DNA of 64,000 bases. Source: Bacillus sp. FJAT-29937. Its GTDB lineage: Bacteria; Bacillota; Bacilli; Bacillales; Cytobacillaceae. Each line of letters starts with the position of its first letter. Position 1 is the first letter of the stretch. The stretch covers positions 12,230 to 76,229 of the forward strand of contig NZ_LMAS01000011.1 of NCBI RefSeq assembly GCF_001509555.1, in the 5' to 3' direction. The notes beneath the pieces were generated by a model, which saw only the letters and a program-made list of their open reading frames with translations, had not been told where the DNA came from and made no database searches. Positions 35,005-44,824 of this stretch are shown one piece after another. Position numbers and translations under genes: made by a program.

Positions 35005-35952
35005 ATGTATAAAATTCCAGGACATCATCACATTTCGATGATTACAAAAAACGCAAGCCATAATAATCACTTTTATCGCAAAGTACTCGGTTTACGTCGT
35101 GTGAAAATAACGGTCAATCAAGATGACCCATCGATGTATCACTTATTCTTTGGAGACAAAACCGGCAGCCCAGGTACGGAGCTATCATTTTTTGAAATTC
35201 CGCTAGTAGGTAGAACACATCGTGGCACCAATGCCATTACAAGAATCGGGTTGCTTGTCCCGACAGTGGATGGTTTACTGTATTGGCAATCGCGCTTTGA
35301 GGACTACGGTGTTGAACATGGCAAAATTACGAAGTATGCCAATCACACTGCCTTACTTTTCGAAGATCCGGAAGGGTTGCGGTTGGCGCTTATTGTTTCA
35401 AATGGGGCAAAAGTTGAGCACTGGGAAACTTGGGAAAAGTCCGAAATCCCTGCCCAGCATCAAATCCAAGGTATGGGGACTGTAGAAATAACGGTACAAA
35501 GACTTGATAAGCTCGCAAATACACTGACAGATATGTTTGGCTACACAGAAGTAAACCGTACAAAAACGTCCGCGATTTTCCAATCGATTGAAGAAGAAGT
35601 TTTTGGAGAAATCATCGTGAATGCTTTAGATGGCCCTTCTGAAAAGCCAGGCCGCGGCAGTATTCATCATCTAGCTATTCGCGTAAAAAATGATAAAGAA
35701 CTAGAATATTGGGATGAACAAGTACGGGCGCGTGGCTTCGCTTCATCTGGCATAGTGGACCGCTTCTACTTCAAGAGTCTATATTTCCGTGAATCTAACG
35801 GAATACTATTTGAAATTGCAACGGATGGCCCAGGCTTCACTGCCGATGGTGATGATATCGAAACACTTGGTGAAAGATTGTTATTGCCGCCATTTTTGGA
35901 AGACCGCCGAGATGAAATTGAAAAAAATCTAAAACCAATTGAAGAATATTGA
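35005..35952 (+). CDS. MhqO-like ring-cleaving dioxygenase, copy 1
   Basis: 315-residue vicinal-oxygen-chelate protein. Two glyoxalase-type modules: PGHHHISMITKNASHNNHFYRKVLGLRRVK (residues 3-32) and the second from ~150, with SIHHLAIRVKNDKELEYW and FKSLYFRESNGILFEIATDGPGF. Metal ligands would be His in HHISM, His in IHHLAI and Glu in LFEIA. Relatives in B. subtilis (MhqA, MhqO) protect against hydroquinone and catechol. AAAAGGAGAAATG gives the start. Operon with copy 2. Confidence 0.88.
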   Translation: MYKIPGHHHISMITKNASHNNHFYRKVLGLRRVKITVNQDDPSMYHLFFGDKTGSPGTELSFFEIPLVGRTHRGTNAITRIGLLVPTVDGLLYWQSRFEDYGVEHGKITKYANHTALLFEDPEGLRLALIVSNGAKVEHWETWEKSEIPAQHQIQGMGTVEITVQRLDKLANTLTDMFGYTEVNRTKTSAIFQSIEEEVFGEIIVNALDGPSEKPGRGSIHHLAIRVKNDKELEYWDEQVRARGFASSGIVDRFYFKSLYFRESNGILFEIATDGPGFTADGDDIETLGERLLLPPFLEDRRDEIEKNLKPIEEY

Positions 35953-35990
35953 TCAGACTAACATATAAACATTCTTAGGAGGAAAATAAA

Positions 35991-36968
35991 ATGAATCAAT
36001 TAAAAGGGGTACACCACGTAACAGCTATTACAAGCAGTGCAGAAAAGAACTATGAATTTTTCACATATGTTCTAGGTATGCGTTTAGTTAAAAAAACAGT
36101 CAATCAAGATAGTATCCAAACCTATCATTTATTCTTTGCCGATGATAAAGGCAGTGCAGGAACAGACATGACGTTCTTTGACTTCCCAGGCAGTCAGAAA
36201 GGTGTACATGGGACAAATGAGATTTCAAAGACCTCTTTCCGTGTACCAAGTGATGCAGCATTAGAGTATTGGGTAAAACGTTTTGATCGTTTAGAAGTCA
36301 AACATACTGGCATTAAAGAGCAGTTTGGCAAGAAAACTCTCTCTTTCGTTGATTTCGATGACCAACAATATCAAATAATTTCAGATGAATTCAATAAAGG
36401 AGTGGAATCAGGTACACCTTGGCAAAAGGGCCCGGTCCCACTAGAATACGCCATTACTGGTTTAGGACCGGTTTTCGTTCGTATAGCGATCTTTGATTAC
36501 TTTAAAGAAATCCTGGAAAAAGTCCTTTTATTTAAAGAGACTGCAAAAGAAGGTTCATTCCATTTATTTGAAGTAGGGGAAGGTGGAAATGGCGCTTCAG
36601 TCATTGTAGAATACAACACTGTTCTGCCTCAAGCCCGACAAGGCTTTGGTACAGTTCACCATGCGGCATTCCGAGTAGAGAATCGTGTAGAACTAGATGA
36701 ATGGAATGAGCGAATGAGTGGTTTTGGCCTCCCAACATCGGGTTACATCAATCGTTACTTTTTTGAGTCTTTATACGCAAAAGTGGCACCGCAAATTTTA
36801 TTCGAGTTTGCTACAGATGGTCCTGGATTTATGGGAGATGAGCCTTACGAAACACTAGGTGAGAAATTATCTTTACCTCCATTCTTAGAGCCAAAACGTG
36901 AACAAATAGAAAAAATGGTTCGCCCAATTGATACAGTTAGAAGTACAAAGGAATTCATCAAAGAGTAA
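35991..36968 (+). CDS. MhqO-like ring-cleaving dioxygenase, copy 2
   Basis: 325 residues, same two-module build: GVHHVTAITSSAEKNYEF, LGMRLVKKTVNQD, second module TVHHAAFRVENRVELDEW and ILFEFATDGPGFMGDEPYETLGE. AGGAGG before the ATG, 38 bases after copy 1. A shared terminator/bidirectional hairpin follows. Substrate range may differ from copy 1 given the clear divergence. Confidence 0.88.
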   Translation: MNQLKGVHHVTAITSSAEKNYEFFTYVLGMRLVKKTVNQDSIQTYHLFFADDKGSAGTDMTFFDFPGSQKGVHGTNEISKTSFRVPSDAALEYWVKRFDRLEVKHTGIKEQFGKKTLSFVDFDDQQYQIISDEFNKGVESGTPWQKGPVPLEYAITGLGPVFVRIAIFDYFKEILEKVLLFKETAKEGSFHLFEVGEGGNGASVIVEYNTVLPQARQGFGTVHHAAFRVENRVELDEWNERMSGFGLPTSGYINRYFFESLYAKVAPQILFEFATDGPGFMGDEPYETLGEKLSLPPFLEPKREQIEKMVRPIDTVRSTKEFIKE

Positions 36969-36980
36969 TATGCCACAACG

Positions 36981-37006
36981 AAAGCCATTCTACATTGAAT
37001 GGCTTT
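36981..37006. terminator. Bidirectional terminator
   Basis: AAAGCCATTC/GAATGGCTTT with A- and T-runs on either side, between the dioxygenase operon and the convergent YczE-like gene, whose stop codon it overlaps. Confidence 0.75.
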
Positions 37007-37622
37007 TATCATTTGGTGGAGAAGAATGTATTAAGGTGTGGTCCAATATTTTTTTAGTGACTGGCATAAAGTAATTAAGTATTAGCCCGCCTAAACAAAC
37101 GGTTAGTAAAGTGCCAACGCCAATCGGCCCATTAAAAATCAATGCCATTATCAAGAATACGAGGTAAATGAATGTTCTCGAAAAGAATATATTTGTTCTA
37201 GTTAATTTTTGTAGGATTAATGTTAATCGGTCAACTGGTATCGGTGCAAAATTTGTATGTAAATACAAGGCTGTTCCAAATCCTATTACAACTAAGCCAA
37301 TTCCAAAACAAACAACTTTGTTGATCCATAGTTCAGGTGTAACAAAAAAGTGTAACAAAAAAAGCCACATATCAATACCAACACCTGTTATAAAAGCTGT
37401 CAGCAAACCCAAAACTTCGGGCCTCTGCCTTTTCAAAAGTGAATTACAGCCAATCATTATGATAGCGATTATGACTTCCCAACTTCCCACAGTAAGCCCG
37501 ACATTAATGGAAAGCCCAACCAAAAGCGCATCAAAAGGTGATGTTCCAAGTTCTGATTGGATAGTCAAAGAAATACCAAACGTTAATATTAAAATTCCCA
37601 GTACAAAAAAAGCATATTTCAC
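36990..37622 (-). CDS. YczE-like integral membrane protein
   Basis: About 210 residues, five membrane helices: AFFVLGILILTFGISLTI, the family motif QSELGTSPFDALLVGLS, VGLTVGSWEVIIAIIMIG, later IVDRL-type PIPVDRLTLILQKL and GVGTLLTVCLGG. B. subtilis YczE is linked to bacillaene/surfactin-type traits, but its function is unknown. The frame is open much further upstream; AAGAGG nine bases before the GTG at 37622 sets the start (ATG 37643 is the alternative). Divergent from a MarR gene that probably controls it. Confidence 0.78.
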   Translation of the reverse strand: MKYAFFVLGILILTFGISLTIQSELGTSPFDALLVGLSINVGLTVGSWEVIIAIIMIGCNSLLKRQRPEVLGLLTAFITGVGIDMWLFLLHFFVTPELWINKVVCFGIGLVVIGFGTALYLHTNFAPIPVDRLTLILQKLTRTNIFFSRTFIYLVFLIMALIFNGPIGVGTLLTVCLGGLILNYFMPVTKKILDHTLIHSSPPNDKSHSM

Positions 37623-37649
37623 TTCACTCGACCTCTTCAACATTATTTT

Positions 37650-37711
37650 TTGTTGCAAATACAACAAATTCGAGTTACATTTAATATAGGCTATATTTAT
37701 TGCATTTGCAA
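37650..37711. promoter_or_regulatory. Twin palindromes, likely MarR operator
   Basis: TTGTTGCAAATACAACAA (37650-37667) and TTGCATTTGCAA (37700-37711) share the TTGCA-AT core and lie between the divergent YczE-like and marR genes. TTGCAAAT-type palindromes are typical of MarR-family sites. Confidence 0.7.
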
Positions 37712-37737
37712 CAAAATTATGTGCTAAGGAGTTTATA

Positions 37738-38190
37738 ATGAAGGAAATTCTTCGTGAAATTGGAATGATCGCAAGGGCATTAGATTCCATAAGCAATATC
37801 GAATTTAAAGAATATGACCTTACAAAAGGGCAATATTTATACCTTGTGCGAATATGTGAGAACCCTGGAATCATTCAAGAAAAGGTAGCTGAGATGATCA
37901 TGGTCGATCGAACAACTGCAGCTCGTGCTATAAAAAAGCTTGAAATGAATGGCTTTATTGAAAAAAAAGATGATGAACATAACAAAAAAATAAAAAAGCT
38001 CTTTCCAACAGAGAAAGGAAAAAGTGTTTACCCTTTTATAAAAAAAGAACATGATCATTCGAATAGTGTCGCATTAACAGGATTTTCCGAAAGTGAAGCA
38101 GAAACCATTTCCAACCTCCTTCAACGAGTAAGAAATAATATTGAAAAAGAATGGGAGTTTGTCAAAAAAGGAAACAAAAGAATTTATTAA
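37738..38190 (+). CDS. MarR-family transcriptional regulator
   Basis: 150 residues, winged helix: the recognition helix region is EKVAEMIMVDRTTAARAIKKLEMNGFIEKK, wing KDDEHNKKIKKLFPTEKG, C-terminal dimer helices. AAGGAG five bases before the ATG. Divergent to the YczE-like gene across twin palindromes, and 23 bases ahead of paiA, which it may co-express. Confidence 0.88.
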   Translation: MKEILREIGMIARALDSISNIEFKEYDLTKGQYLYLVRICENPGIIQEKVAEMIMVDRTTAARAIKKLEMNGFIEKKDDEHNKKIKKLFPTEKGKSVYPFIKKEHDHSNSVALTGFSESEAETISNLLQRVRNNIEKEWEFVKKGNKRIY

Positions 38191-38213
38191 ATAGATAAAG
38201 GAGCCCTATTTAA

Positions 38214-38732
<519 letters not shown>

Positions 38733-38739
38733 CTAAGTT

Positions 38740-38783
38740 AAAAGCCTGAGAGAATACTGTTATACAGATTCCCCCAGGCTTTT
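38740..38783. terminator. Bidirectional terminator between paiA and the UvrA-like gene
   Basis: AAAAGCCTG (38740-38748) pairs with CAGGCTTTT (38775-38783), with an inner GAAT/ATTC match; both strands end in T-runs. Confidence 0.8.
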
Positions 38784-38814
38784 ATCCAAGACTAGACCAA
38801 CAACGTTTTCTATT

Positions 38815-41800
38815 TTAGTTATTTTGCTCAAGGCATTGATACACTGCCATCATATCTCGTTTATTCAATTCACGTATACGATTGAAAATGGGAATATCCG
38901 CAACAGCTTCTGTATATAAGCTTTCATCAATAACATCACTTACAGTTCCAGTTAACCATGTTTTTACTTGTATGTCTTCAACAAGTTCCATCAGGCCATC
39001 ATCATTGATGCCGCTTGCATAACAACTTACACACGGAATGGTTAATTTATACACGCCATCATGGAGATTATCTTCTGATATCACTTTCTTTCCTTTACAG
39101 AAAGGACATGGATGGCTCTTTTTAATTTTATTAATTTCGGTAATTAACTTTTTGTAGCCAAACGCTTCATAGACATAGGTTAGTTTTTTGTATTTACCAT
39201 TTGTGAAATATTTATCTATGATTACTTCTCTCGTCTCTGTGATATTGGCAAAGTCACAGATAGTGATTTGATTATGAAGGCTGATGGCTTCGATATTGCC
39301 GCTAATACTGCCCCAGAATGGTAAGACATTTTGTAAAACCATTTCATAACCCGTAAAGCTCGCCAGTTCGAGTTCAAGCATTTTCAGGGCAACTTGTGTT
39401 TCTCTAGGCATTAGTGAGACGTCCTCTGTCAAAATCATATCTCCGCCTACAATCGATTTCAGTTTGTCGAGTGCAGGTAAGCCACCTGTTATTGTCAATA
39501 CTTGGTCAATCGGCTGATTAATTACTTCACGGATATCTATATCTCCAAATTTAAGCGGCTTATGATGGTTTAAAACAGTACCCTCACAAATGGGGCATGT
39601 AATCATTTCTTTAGAAGCTTTCATTTGCTCCTTAATCTTTGATTTTGAAACAACAATATACATACCAAGGATCGTATTAAAACCGACCCATGTTCGACGT
39701 GCCTTGCCTTTCTTATCATAAAATGACTTTTCAAAATACCCGTACCAAAATGTATGCTTTTCTTCATCTGACATCTCATTATAGCTTTTCGTTAAATCTT
39801 GACCAAGCTCATTCTTAATTTCTTCAAATAGAAACTCTAATTTTGGGTATTGATAAAATTTTAATACTTCCATTATATCTGGATAGAATAGACCATCCCA
39901 GAATGGAAGGTTTTTGTCTTGAATCACAAGATCTTTATCAAATATTTCAATCTTAAGACGACCCGAGCATGATTGGCAATGATTGTCAGGAGAAAAGAAA
40001 TCAAATTTTCTCGTATCTTTATTAGTCGGATGAGCGGCCACAATATGATTGATCAGTCCGCCTATTTCATAGAGAAAACTATATTGGCTATATAAGTGTC
40101 TTTCTAGATCGATGGCAATAACGGGTGCGATTTTTTCAGATTCGTATTCACCGTAAATCAAACGGGCCATGGATGATAAGGTTTTTAAGATGCCGCCCTT
40201 ATAGACGTTTTCTGCATTTTTGAAGTAGGCAATATGATTTTCTTTTAAATAGGTAATGCCGTTTTGCTGATTGAGTGTGGAAGATATAGGCGTTGGAGCA
40301 GCAGTATCTTCTCTGTTTTTAAGACGATAATAATCATCGTGACTGACAACATCAAGATGCTCCACAGGTTCAAGCTGTCTTTTACCAAAATCCACGATAA
40401 AATCTGAGTTTGCCAGCATATACGAATTATGTTCAATCATGATGATTGAGACGGATTCATCCTGCAGAATGTCTCTTATACTATCAATAAATTGATTTAA
40501 AATATTTTGTGATAAACCTTTTGAAGGTTCGTCAAATATAAAAAGCGTATGTGGGTTTCTTGAATTAGCAAACAGCTCAGAAACTAAATGGACACATTGA
40601 AATTCACCAGTCGATAAAGACTGTGTTTTTCTTTCCAACGTCAAATAACCAAGTCCAAGTTTGATTAATAAGCTTAAGCGTTTATGTACGATGTCTTCTT
40701 TTGGCAGTTCATTAATAATTTCCTCAATAGAGCGCAGAAAAATATCATCAATATCTTCGCTATATTTTGTAAGTTTCTTCTTAATATCAAGAAAAGTCGC
40801 AACGGTTGACCTACTCGTAATCGATTGATTTCGATCTTGGCCTACCATAACGAGTTTATCTTTCGGATATCTCTTCAGAAAATCTGTAGCTATACATTCA
40901 TTGACAAGTGTAGATTTTCCGCATCCAGACTCACCCGTAACGGTTACCAGTCTATTTTTGGGAATCTGAAATTTGGCCATTTGAATATTACGGCAATATA
41001 GATCATGAAATTGATAGTATTCTGTTGGCGTTGCCTCGTTTCGCTCCAAAACGATTGGAGCGGGACGTGGGGATTCCTCTACGATTTTTCCACCATATTT
41101 CCCGCTGCCAGGTCCGAAGAACAATTGCTCATCTGTTGTATCGAGCACTGTATCTGAATGATCAATGAGCCAAATTTGATTCTTATAGCCTAATTGTTTA
41201 ATCTGTTCTAAAATGTTCAAAAGTGTTTGGTGATCAAGGCCAACAGAGATTTCATCAATGATAATAACGGTATTCTCGCTTACTGCCATAAATTCCGCCA
41301 AGTAAAGCCGTGTTAATTCTCCGCCTGACAATGTACCCATAATGCGATTCAAGGTTAAGTAACCAATATTCATATTGATTATATTTTGAAGAATGTTTTG
41401 TTTCCCTTCACTAAGATCTAAAACATCTGCTAGTGAAAGAATGGTCTCAACACTCAAGTTATTCATATCGGAAATATTATGTGGTTGATCAAATAATTCA
41501 ATCGTATACTGCAGGGTTTCTTGATTATAGCGCTTTCCCTCACACTTTGGACATTCGACATTACTATTAGTACCACGGCCTTTACACTTAGGACACCAGC
41601 CTAATTCATTATTAAATGAAAAGACTTCTGGAGAAAGATTGTATTTTTCAGCAAGTTTTACACGAACCTCTGTAAATACGCCAGTATGCGTGCCAATCGT
41701 TGAACGCGGATTGGAAGAAATGGATGATCTTCCGAGAAAAAGAACTAAAGGCATCTCCTCCATCTTGATGGCACTGAAATTAGTTTCCATAATGTTTGGA

Positions 41801-41985
41801 AATAAGTACTGGTATTCAGCCTTTGGCAATAAGGAAACGAGACGCTTCTTGGATTCTTCCCCAATGGTTTGGCAAAATGTAGTCTTGCCAGATCCGGACA
41901 AACCAGCAATTCCTAACGATTGATCTTCCGGCAAGACAGCATCTAAACGGTTAATATTGTTGGCAATTAATTGATTTATTTTCAT
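38815..41985 (-). CDS. UvrA-like ABC ATPase with extra cysteine-rich third region
   Basis: 1056 residues from the ATG at 41985 (GAGAGGAT site). Module 1: Walker A GLSGSGKT (28-35), zinc cysteines 131, 134, 145, 148, signature LSGGE (219-223), Walker B DE at 244-245. Module 2: GESGCGKS (351-358), signature variant LSTGE near 457, DE at 485-486, but no zinc insert. Residues ~570-1056 have CQSC (670), CPIC (797), CPFC and CVSC (near 990-1010) and UvrA-like scraps (FGDIDIREVINQPIDQVL) without a Walker A. Not the housekeeping UvrA; such paralogues are sometimes tied to drug tolerance. Role unknown. Confidence 0.75.
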   Translation of the reverse strand: MKINQLIANNINRLDAVLPEDQSLGIAGLSGSGKTTFCQTIGEESKKRLVSLLPKAEYQYLFPNIMETNFSAIKMEEMPLVLFLGRSSISSNPRSTIGTHTGVFTEVRVKLAEKYNLSPEVFSFNNELGWCPKCKGRGTNSNVECPKCEGKRYNQETLQYTIELFDQPHNISDMNNLSVETILSLADVLDLSEGKQNILQNIINMNIGYLTLNRIMGTLSGGELTRLYLAEFMAVSENTVIIIDEISVGLDHQTLLNILEQIKQLGYKNQIWLIDHSDTVLDTTDEQLFFGPGSGKYGGKIVEESPRPAPIVLERNEATPTEYYQFHDLYCRNIQMAKFQIPKNRLVTVTGESGCGKSTLVNECIATDFLKRYPKDKLVMVGQDRNQSITSRSTVATFLDIKKKLTKYSEDIDDIFLRSIEEIINELPKEDIVHKRLSLLIKLGLGYLTLERKTQSLSTGEFQCVHLVSELFANSRNPHTLFIFDEPSKGLSQNILNQFIDSIRDILQDESVSIIMIEHNSYMLANSDFIVDFGKRQLEPVEHLDVVSHDDYYRLKNREDTAAPTPISSTLNQQNGITYLKENHIAYFKNAENVYKGGILKTLSSMARLIYGEYESEKIAPVIAIDLERHLYSQYSFLYEIGGLINHIVAAHPTNKDTRKFDFFSPDNHCQSCSGRLKIEIFDKDLVIQDKNLPFWDGLFYPDIMEVLKFYQYPKLEFLFEEIKNELGQDLTKSYNEMSDEEKHTFWYGYFEKSFYDKKGKARRTWVGFNTILGMYIVVSKSKIKEQMKASKEMITCPICEGTVLNHHKPLKFGDIDIREVINQPIDQVLTITGGLPALDKLKSIVGGDMILTEDVSLMPRETQVALKMLELELASFTGYEMVLQNVLPFWGSISGNIEAISLHNQITICDFANITETREVIIDKYFTNGKYKKLTYVYEAFGYKKLITEINKIKKSHPCPFCKGKKVISEDNLHDGVYKLTIPCVSCYASGINDDGLMELVEDIQVKTWLTGTVSDVIDESLYTEAVADIPIFNRIRELNKRDMMAVYQCLEQNN

Positions 41986-42175
41986 CGGCCTATCCTCTCC
42001 ATTCTCTAAATCTAGTATTGCCATGTTAGCACAACTTCAAATGGAATTGTTGCGTTTTTTTCGAGCAGATGAATAATTCTCTTAGTTTGAAAAAGATGTA
42101 TCATTTGTGCTAAAAAGTAAAATTGTGTTAAAAATAATTACATAAATAAATGAAAAGTTGAAACGAGGATCATGA

Positions 42176-43048
42176 ATGAGTACAAAAACAAAGCAAAAAC
42201 GCAATAAACTGATGATGGTGGTACGTGCATGCTTGGTTATTATAGGAGGATTTATAACTGCCTATGGACTAGAAGCGGTATTAATCCCGAACCAAGTATC
42301 AGACGGTGGTGTGACAGGACTGAGTATTGTTGGGTCACAATTGATTGGGTTACCTCTAGGACTTCTAATTGCATTATTAAATATTCCCTTCGTATTTCTA
42401 GGATACAAACAAATTGGCAAAACCTTTGCTGCTTTTTCGGTTCTCGGTATAGCTTCACTGGCAGTTAGCACTAGCTTAATGCATCATGTAACAACCATAG
42501 TTAAAGGGGACACATTACTAATAACCGTTGTTGGTGGGATTATCATCGGTTTTGGAATGGGATTAGCCTTGCGTAATGGCGGAGCATTAGACGGAATTGA
42601 TATGTTAGCTGTATTGCTTTCCCGAAAGCTGCCTTTTGGGACGAGTGATCTCATTTTATTTTTGAATATGTTTGTTTTTATAGTCGTCTCAACGATATTC
42701 GGTTTACAGGGAGCTATTCTATCAGCGATTGCCTACTTTATCGCATCTAAAGTCATTCACATTGTGGAGGAAGGTTTAAGCGGCTCGAAAACCTTCAAAA
42801 TTATCACCACTCAGCCTGAATTGATGGTTGAAATGATTCGTGAGAAATTAGGCCGTGGAGCAACGTATACGCTGGCACTTGGCAGTTACTCAAATGAGCA
42901 ATTCAAGGAAATCACTTGCATCATCAACCGTTTGGAAGAAAGCAAAATGAAAGAAATCATCAATGAAATTGACCCCAATGCCTTTGTAGCAATATACGAT
43001 GTATCAGAAGTGAAGGGCGGCAGCTTCATAAAGCAAGATATTCATTGA
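42176..43048 (+). CDS. YitT-family membrane protein
   Basis: 290 residues. Five helices of the YitT_membrane domain (ACLVIIGGFITAYGLEAVLIPNQ with VSDGGVTG, ALRNGGALDGIDMLAVLLSRK) and a C-terminal DUF2179 domain (TTQPELMVEMIREKLGRGATY, ITCIINRLEESKMKEIINEIDPNAFVAIYDVSEVKGG). Function not established; the C-terminal domain is ligand-binding-like. Divergent from the UvrA-like gene. Confidence 0.9.
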   Translation: MSTKTKQKRNKLMMVVRACLVIIGGFITAYGLEAVLIPNQVSDGGVTGLSIVGSQLIGLPLGLLIALLNIPFVFLGYKQIGKTFAAFSVLGIASLAVSTSLMHHVTTIVKGDTLLITVVGGIIIGFGMGLALRNGGALDGIDMLAVLLSRKLPFGTSDLILFLNMFVFIVVSTIFGLQGAILSAIAYFIASKVIHIVEEGLSGSKTFKIITTQPELMVEMIREKLGRGATYTLALGSYSNEQFKEITCIINRLEESKMKEIINEIDPNAFVAIYDVSEVKGGSFIKQDIH

Positions 43049-43075
43049 ATAGGCGTAATCCAAAGGCACTGGGCT

Positions 43076-43275
43076 TTTTTTTGGCGGACATTCAATCCGT
43101 TATTTTTGTGAAGTGACCATAATTTAGGGCTAAGCGGACACTGAGGACGTTATTTACGAAAAAACACAGGAAATCACAGCTTTTTTGTAAAATAGCGGAA
43201 TCAAAGTCCGCAAACATTAGGAATTACCCCATTTTGCCTCAAATAAAGGAACTGAAGTCCGCCGCTAAGCTCAGC
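43076..43275. repeat. Degenerate palindromic AGCGGA/TCCGCT repeat cluster
   Basis: GCGGACATTCAATCCGTTATTT, TAAGCGGACACTGAGGACGTTATTT, AATAGCGGAATCAAAGTCCGC and GAACTGAAGTCCGCCGCTAAG follow each other at roughly 60-70 bases. Same type as the clusters near 33.4, 46.3 and 57.2 kb. No gene in this gap. Confidence 0.7.
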
Positions 43276-43289
43276 TAATAAAAGGGTTG

Positions 43290-43337
43290 TTGACAAAAGT
43301 AAAAATAAGTAATATTATTATCTTGAATTCAAGATAA
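43290..43337 (+). promoter_or_regulatory. mhqR promoter and perfect MhqR operator
   Basis: TTGACA (43290-43295), 17 bases, TATTAT (43313-43318). TTATCTTGAATTCAAGATAA (43318-43337) is a perfect 20-bp palindrome overlapping the start-site region and matches the known MhqR operator. This implies autorepression. Confidence 0.85.
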
Positions 43338-43367
43338 ATAAATTTGAGATTATGGGGGGTAAAATAT

Positions 43368-43784
43368 ATGGAGAGAACATGCACAAATTTGCCCTTTCTG
43401 ATATTAATGCAAACATCCAAAGAAATTCATGATCGAATAAAAGAAGAAATGGCAAAAAGTAAATTAAATATAACGGAGTTTTCCGTTTTAGAGGTCCTAT
43501 ACCAAAAAGGGAAACAAACCATTCAGCAAATTGGAAAGCGCATATTAATCTCAAGCAGCTCGATGACCTATTGCTTGGACAAGTTAGAACAAAGAGGATT
43601 ATTGATTAGATCCGCCTGTAAAGATGACCGCCGAGCGATTCATGTGTTATTAACTGATGAGGGAAATGAATTGATGAATGAAATCATGCCGAAGTATCAT
43701 GGGGTTGTTGATGGGCTGTTTGAGCCGCTAGATTCTAATGAGGCAGAGACATTGGTACACTTATTGAAAAAGGTAAGGGTATAA
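43368..43784 (+). CDS. mhqR: MarR-type quinone sensor MhqR
   Basis: 138 residues, winged-helix repressor. NITEFSVLEVLYQKGKQTIQQIGKRILISSSSMTYCLDKLEQRGLL follows B. subtilis MhqR closely; wing DDRRAIHVLLTDEG. MhqR releases DNA on quinone or azo stress. The frame opens at TTG 43344, but GGGGGG before the ATG at 43368 sets the start. It leads a four-gene detoxification operon and its operator is repeated in front of the next gene. Confidence 0.87.
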   Translation: MERTCTNLPFLILMQTSKEIHDRIKEEMAKSKLNITEFSVLEVLYQKGKQTIQQIGKRILISSSSMTYCLDKLEQRGLLIRSACKDDRRAIHVLLTDEGNELMNEIMPKYHGVVDGLFEPLDSNEAETLVHLLKKVRV

Positions 43785-43806
43785 ACTTAGATTTTTTTTG
43801 ATTATA

Positions 43807-43824
43807 TATCTCGACGTTGAGATA
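43807..43824. promoter_or_regulatory. Second MhqR-type operator
   Basis: TATCTCGACGTTGAGATA, 16 of 18 positions palindromic, just downstream of mhqR and 41 bases before the dioxygenase start. It suggests that the downstream genes have their own repressed promoter. Confidence 0.8.
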
Positions 43825-43864
43825 CTAAAATTTGAGCATAAATCGCAATAGGAGTGAAAATAGA

Positions 43865-44803
43865 ATGAATAAAAAAACAATGGGTATCCATCATATTACT
43901 GCAATCGTTGGTCATCCCCAAGAAAATGTTGATTTCTATGCAGGAGTTTTGGGCTTGCGTTTAGTGAAGCAAACGGTAAATTTTGATGATCCAGGCACTT
44001 ACCATCTATATTTTGGTGATGAAGGCGGGAAACCGGGTACAATAATTACTTTTTTTCCATGGGCTAATGCTTATCAGGGAAGGATTGGCGATGGTCAAGT
44101 AGGTGTGACTTCTTATGTTGTACCTAAAGGGGCTATAAGTTTCTGGGAAGAGAGATTAGAGAAGTTCAATATTTCATTCACAAAAACAGAACGCTTTGGT
44201 GAACAGTATCTGGAATTCGATGATCCACACGGGCTTCGCTTGGAAATCGTGGAGAGGGAAGAAGGGGAAATCAATACTTGGACCTTTGGGGGGATCACTC
44301 CAGAAGTTGCAATCAAAGGGTTCGGGGGTGCTGTATTATTATCTTCTCAGCCAGAAAAAACAGCAGAACTGTTAGAAAAAGTAATGGGACTTGAGCTTAT
44401 CGGGAAAGAAGGAGACTTTATCCGCTTCCGTTCTTTAGCTGATATTGGAAATATTATTGACTTGAAAGCAACTGCGTCTGGCAGAGGGCAAATGGGTGTT
44501 GGAACCGTTCATCACATTGCATGGAGAGCGGCTGATGACAATGATCAATTGGAATGGCAGAAATATGTTGCGGAAAATGGCTATGGTGTCACTCCTGTTC
44601 AGGATAGAAATTATTTTAATGCCATTTACTTTAGAGAATACGGAGAAATCTTATTTGAAATTGCAACAGATCCTCCAGGCTTCGCTCATGATGAATCGCA
44701 AGAAACAATGGGAGAGCAGTTAATGCTGCCTGAACAGTATGAACAGTATAGAGAACAGCTTGAACGCAGTTTGATACCGATTAAGGTAAGAGAATTAAAT
44801 TAA
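43865..44803 (+). CDS. MhqO-like ring-cleaving dioxygenase, copy 3
   Basis: 312 residues. GIHHITAIVGHPQENVDFYAGVLGLRLVKQTVNFDDPGTYHLYF opens the first module; the second has TVHHIAWRAADDNDQLEWQ and ILFEIATDPPGFAHDE. Ligand set His/His/Glu as in other VOC dioxygenases. The ATG at 43865 follows AGGAG; an earlier frame start at 43832 has none. Operon with flavin reductase and hydrolase under MhqR. Confidence 0.9.
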   Translation: MNKKTMGIHHITAIVGHPQENVDFYAGVLGLRLVKQTVNFDDPGTYHLYFGDEGGKPGTIITFFPWANAYQGRIGDGQVGVTSYVVPKGAISFWEERLEKFNISFTKTERFGEQYLEFDDPHGLRLEIVEREEGEINTWTFGGITPEVAIKGFGGAVLLSSQPEKTAELLEKVMGLELIGKEGDFIRFRSLADIGNIIDLKATASGRGQMGVGTVHHIAWRAADDNDQLEWQKYVAENGYGVTPVQDRNYFNAIYFREYGEILFEIATDPPGFAHDESQETMGEQLMLPEQYEQYREQLERSLIPIKVRELN

Positions 44804-44824
44804 TTTCGCGAAGGAATGATTCCT

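Noticed and set aside
38815..41985. Housekeeping uvrA
   Set aside because: Module 2 lacks its zinc insert, the signature is changed, there is a long extra C-terminal region, and uvrB is not adjacent.
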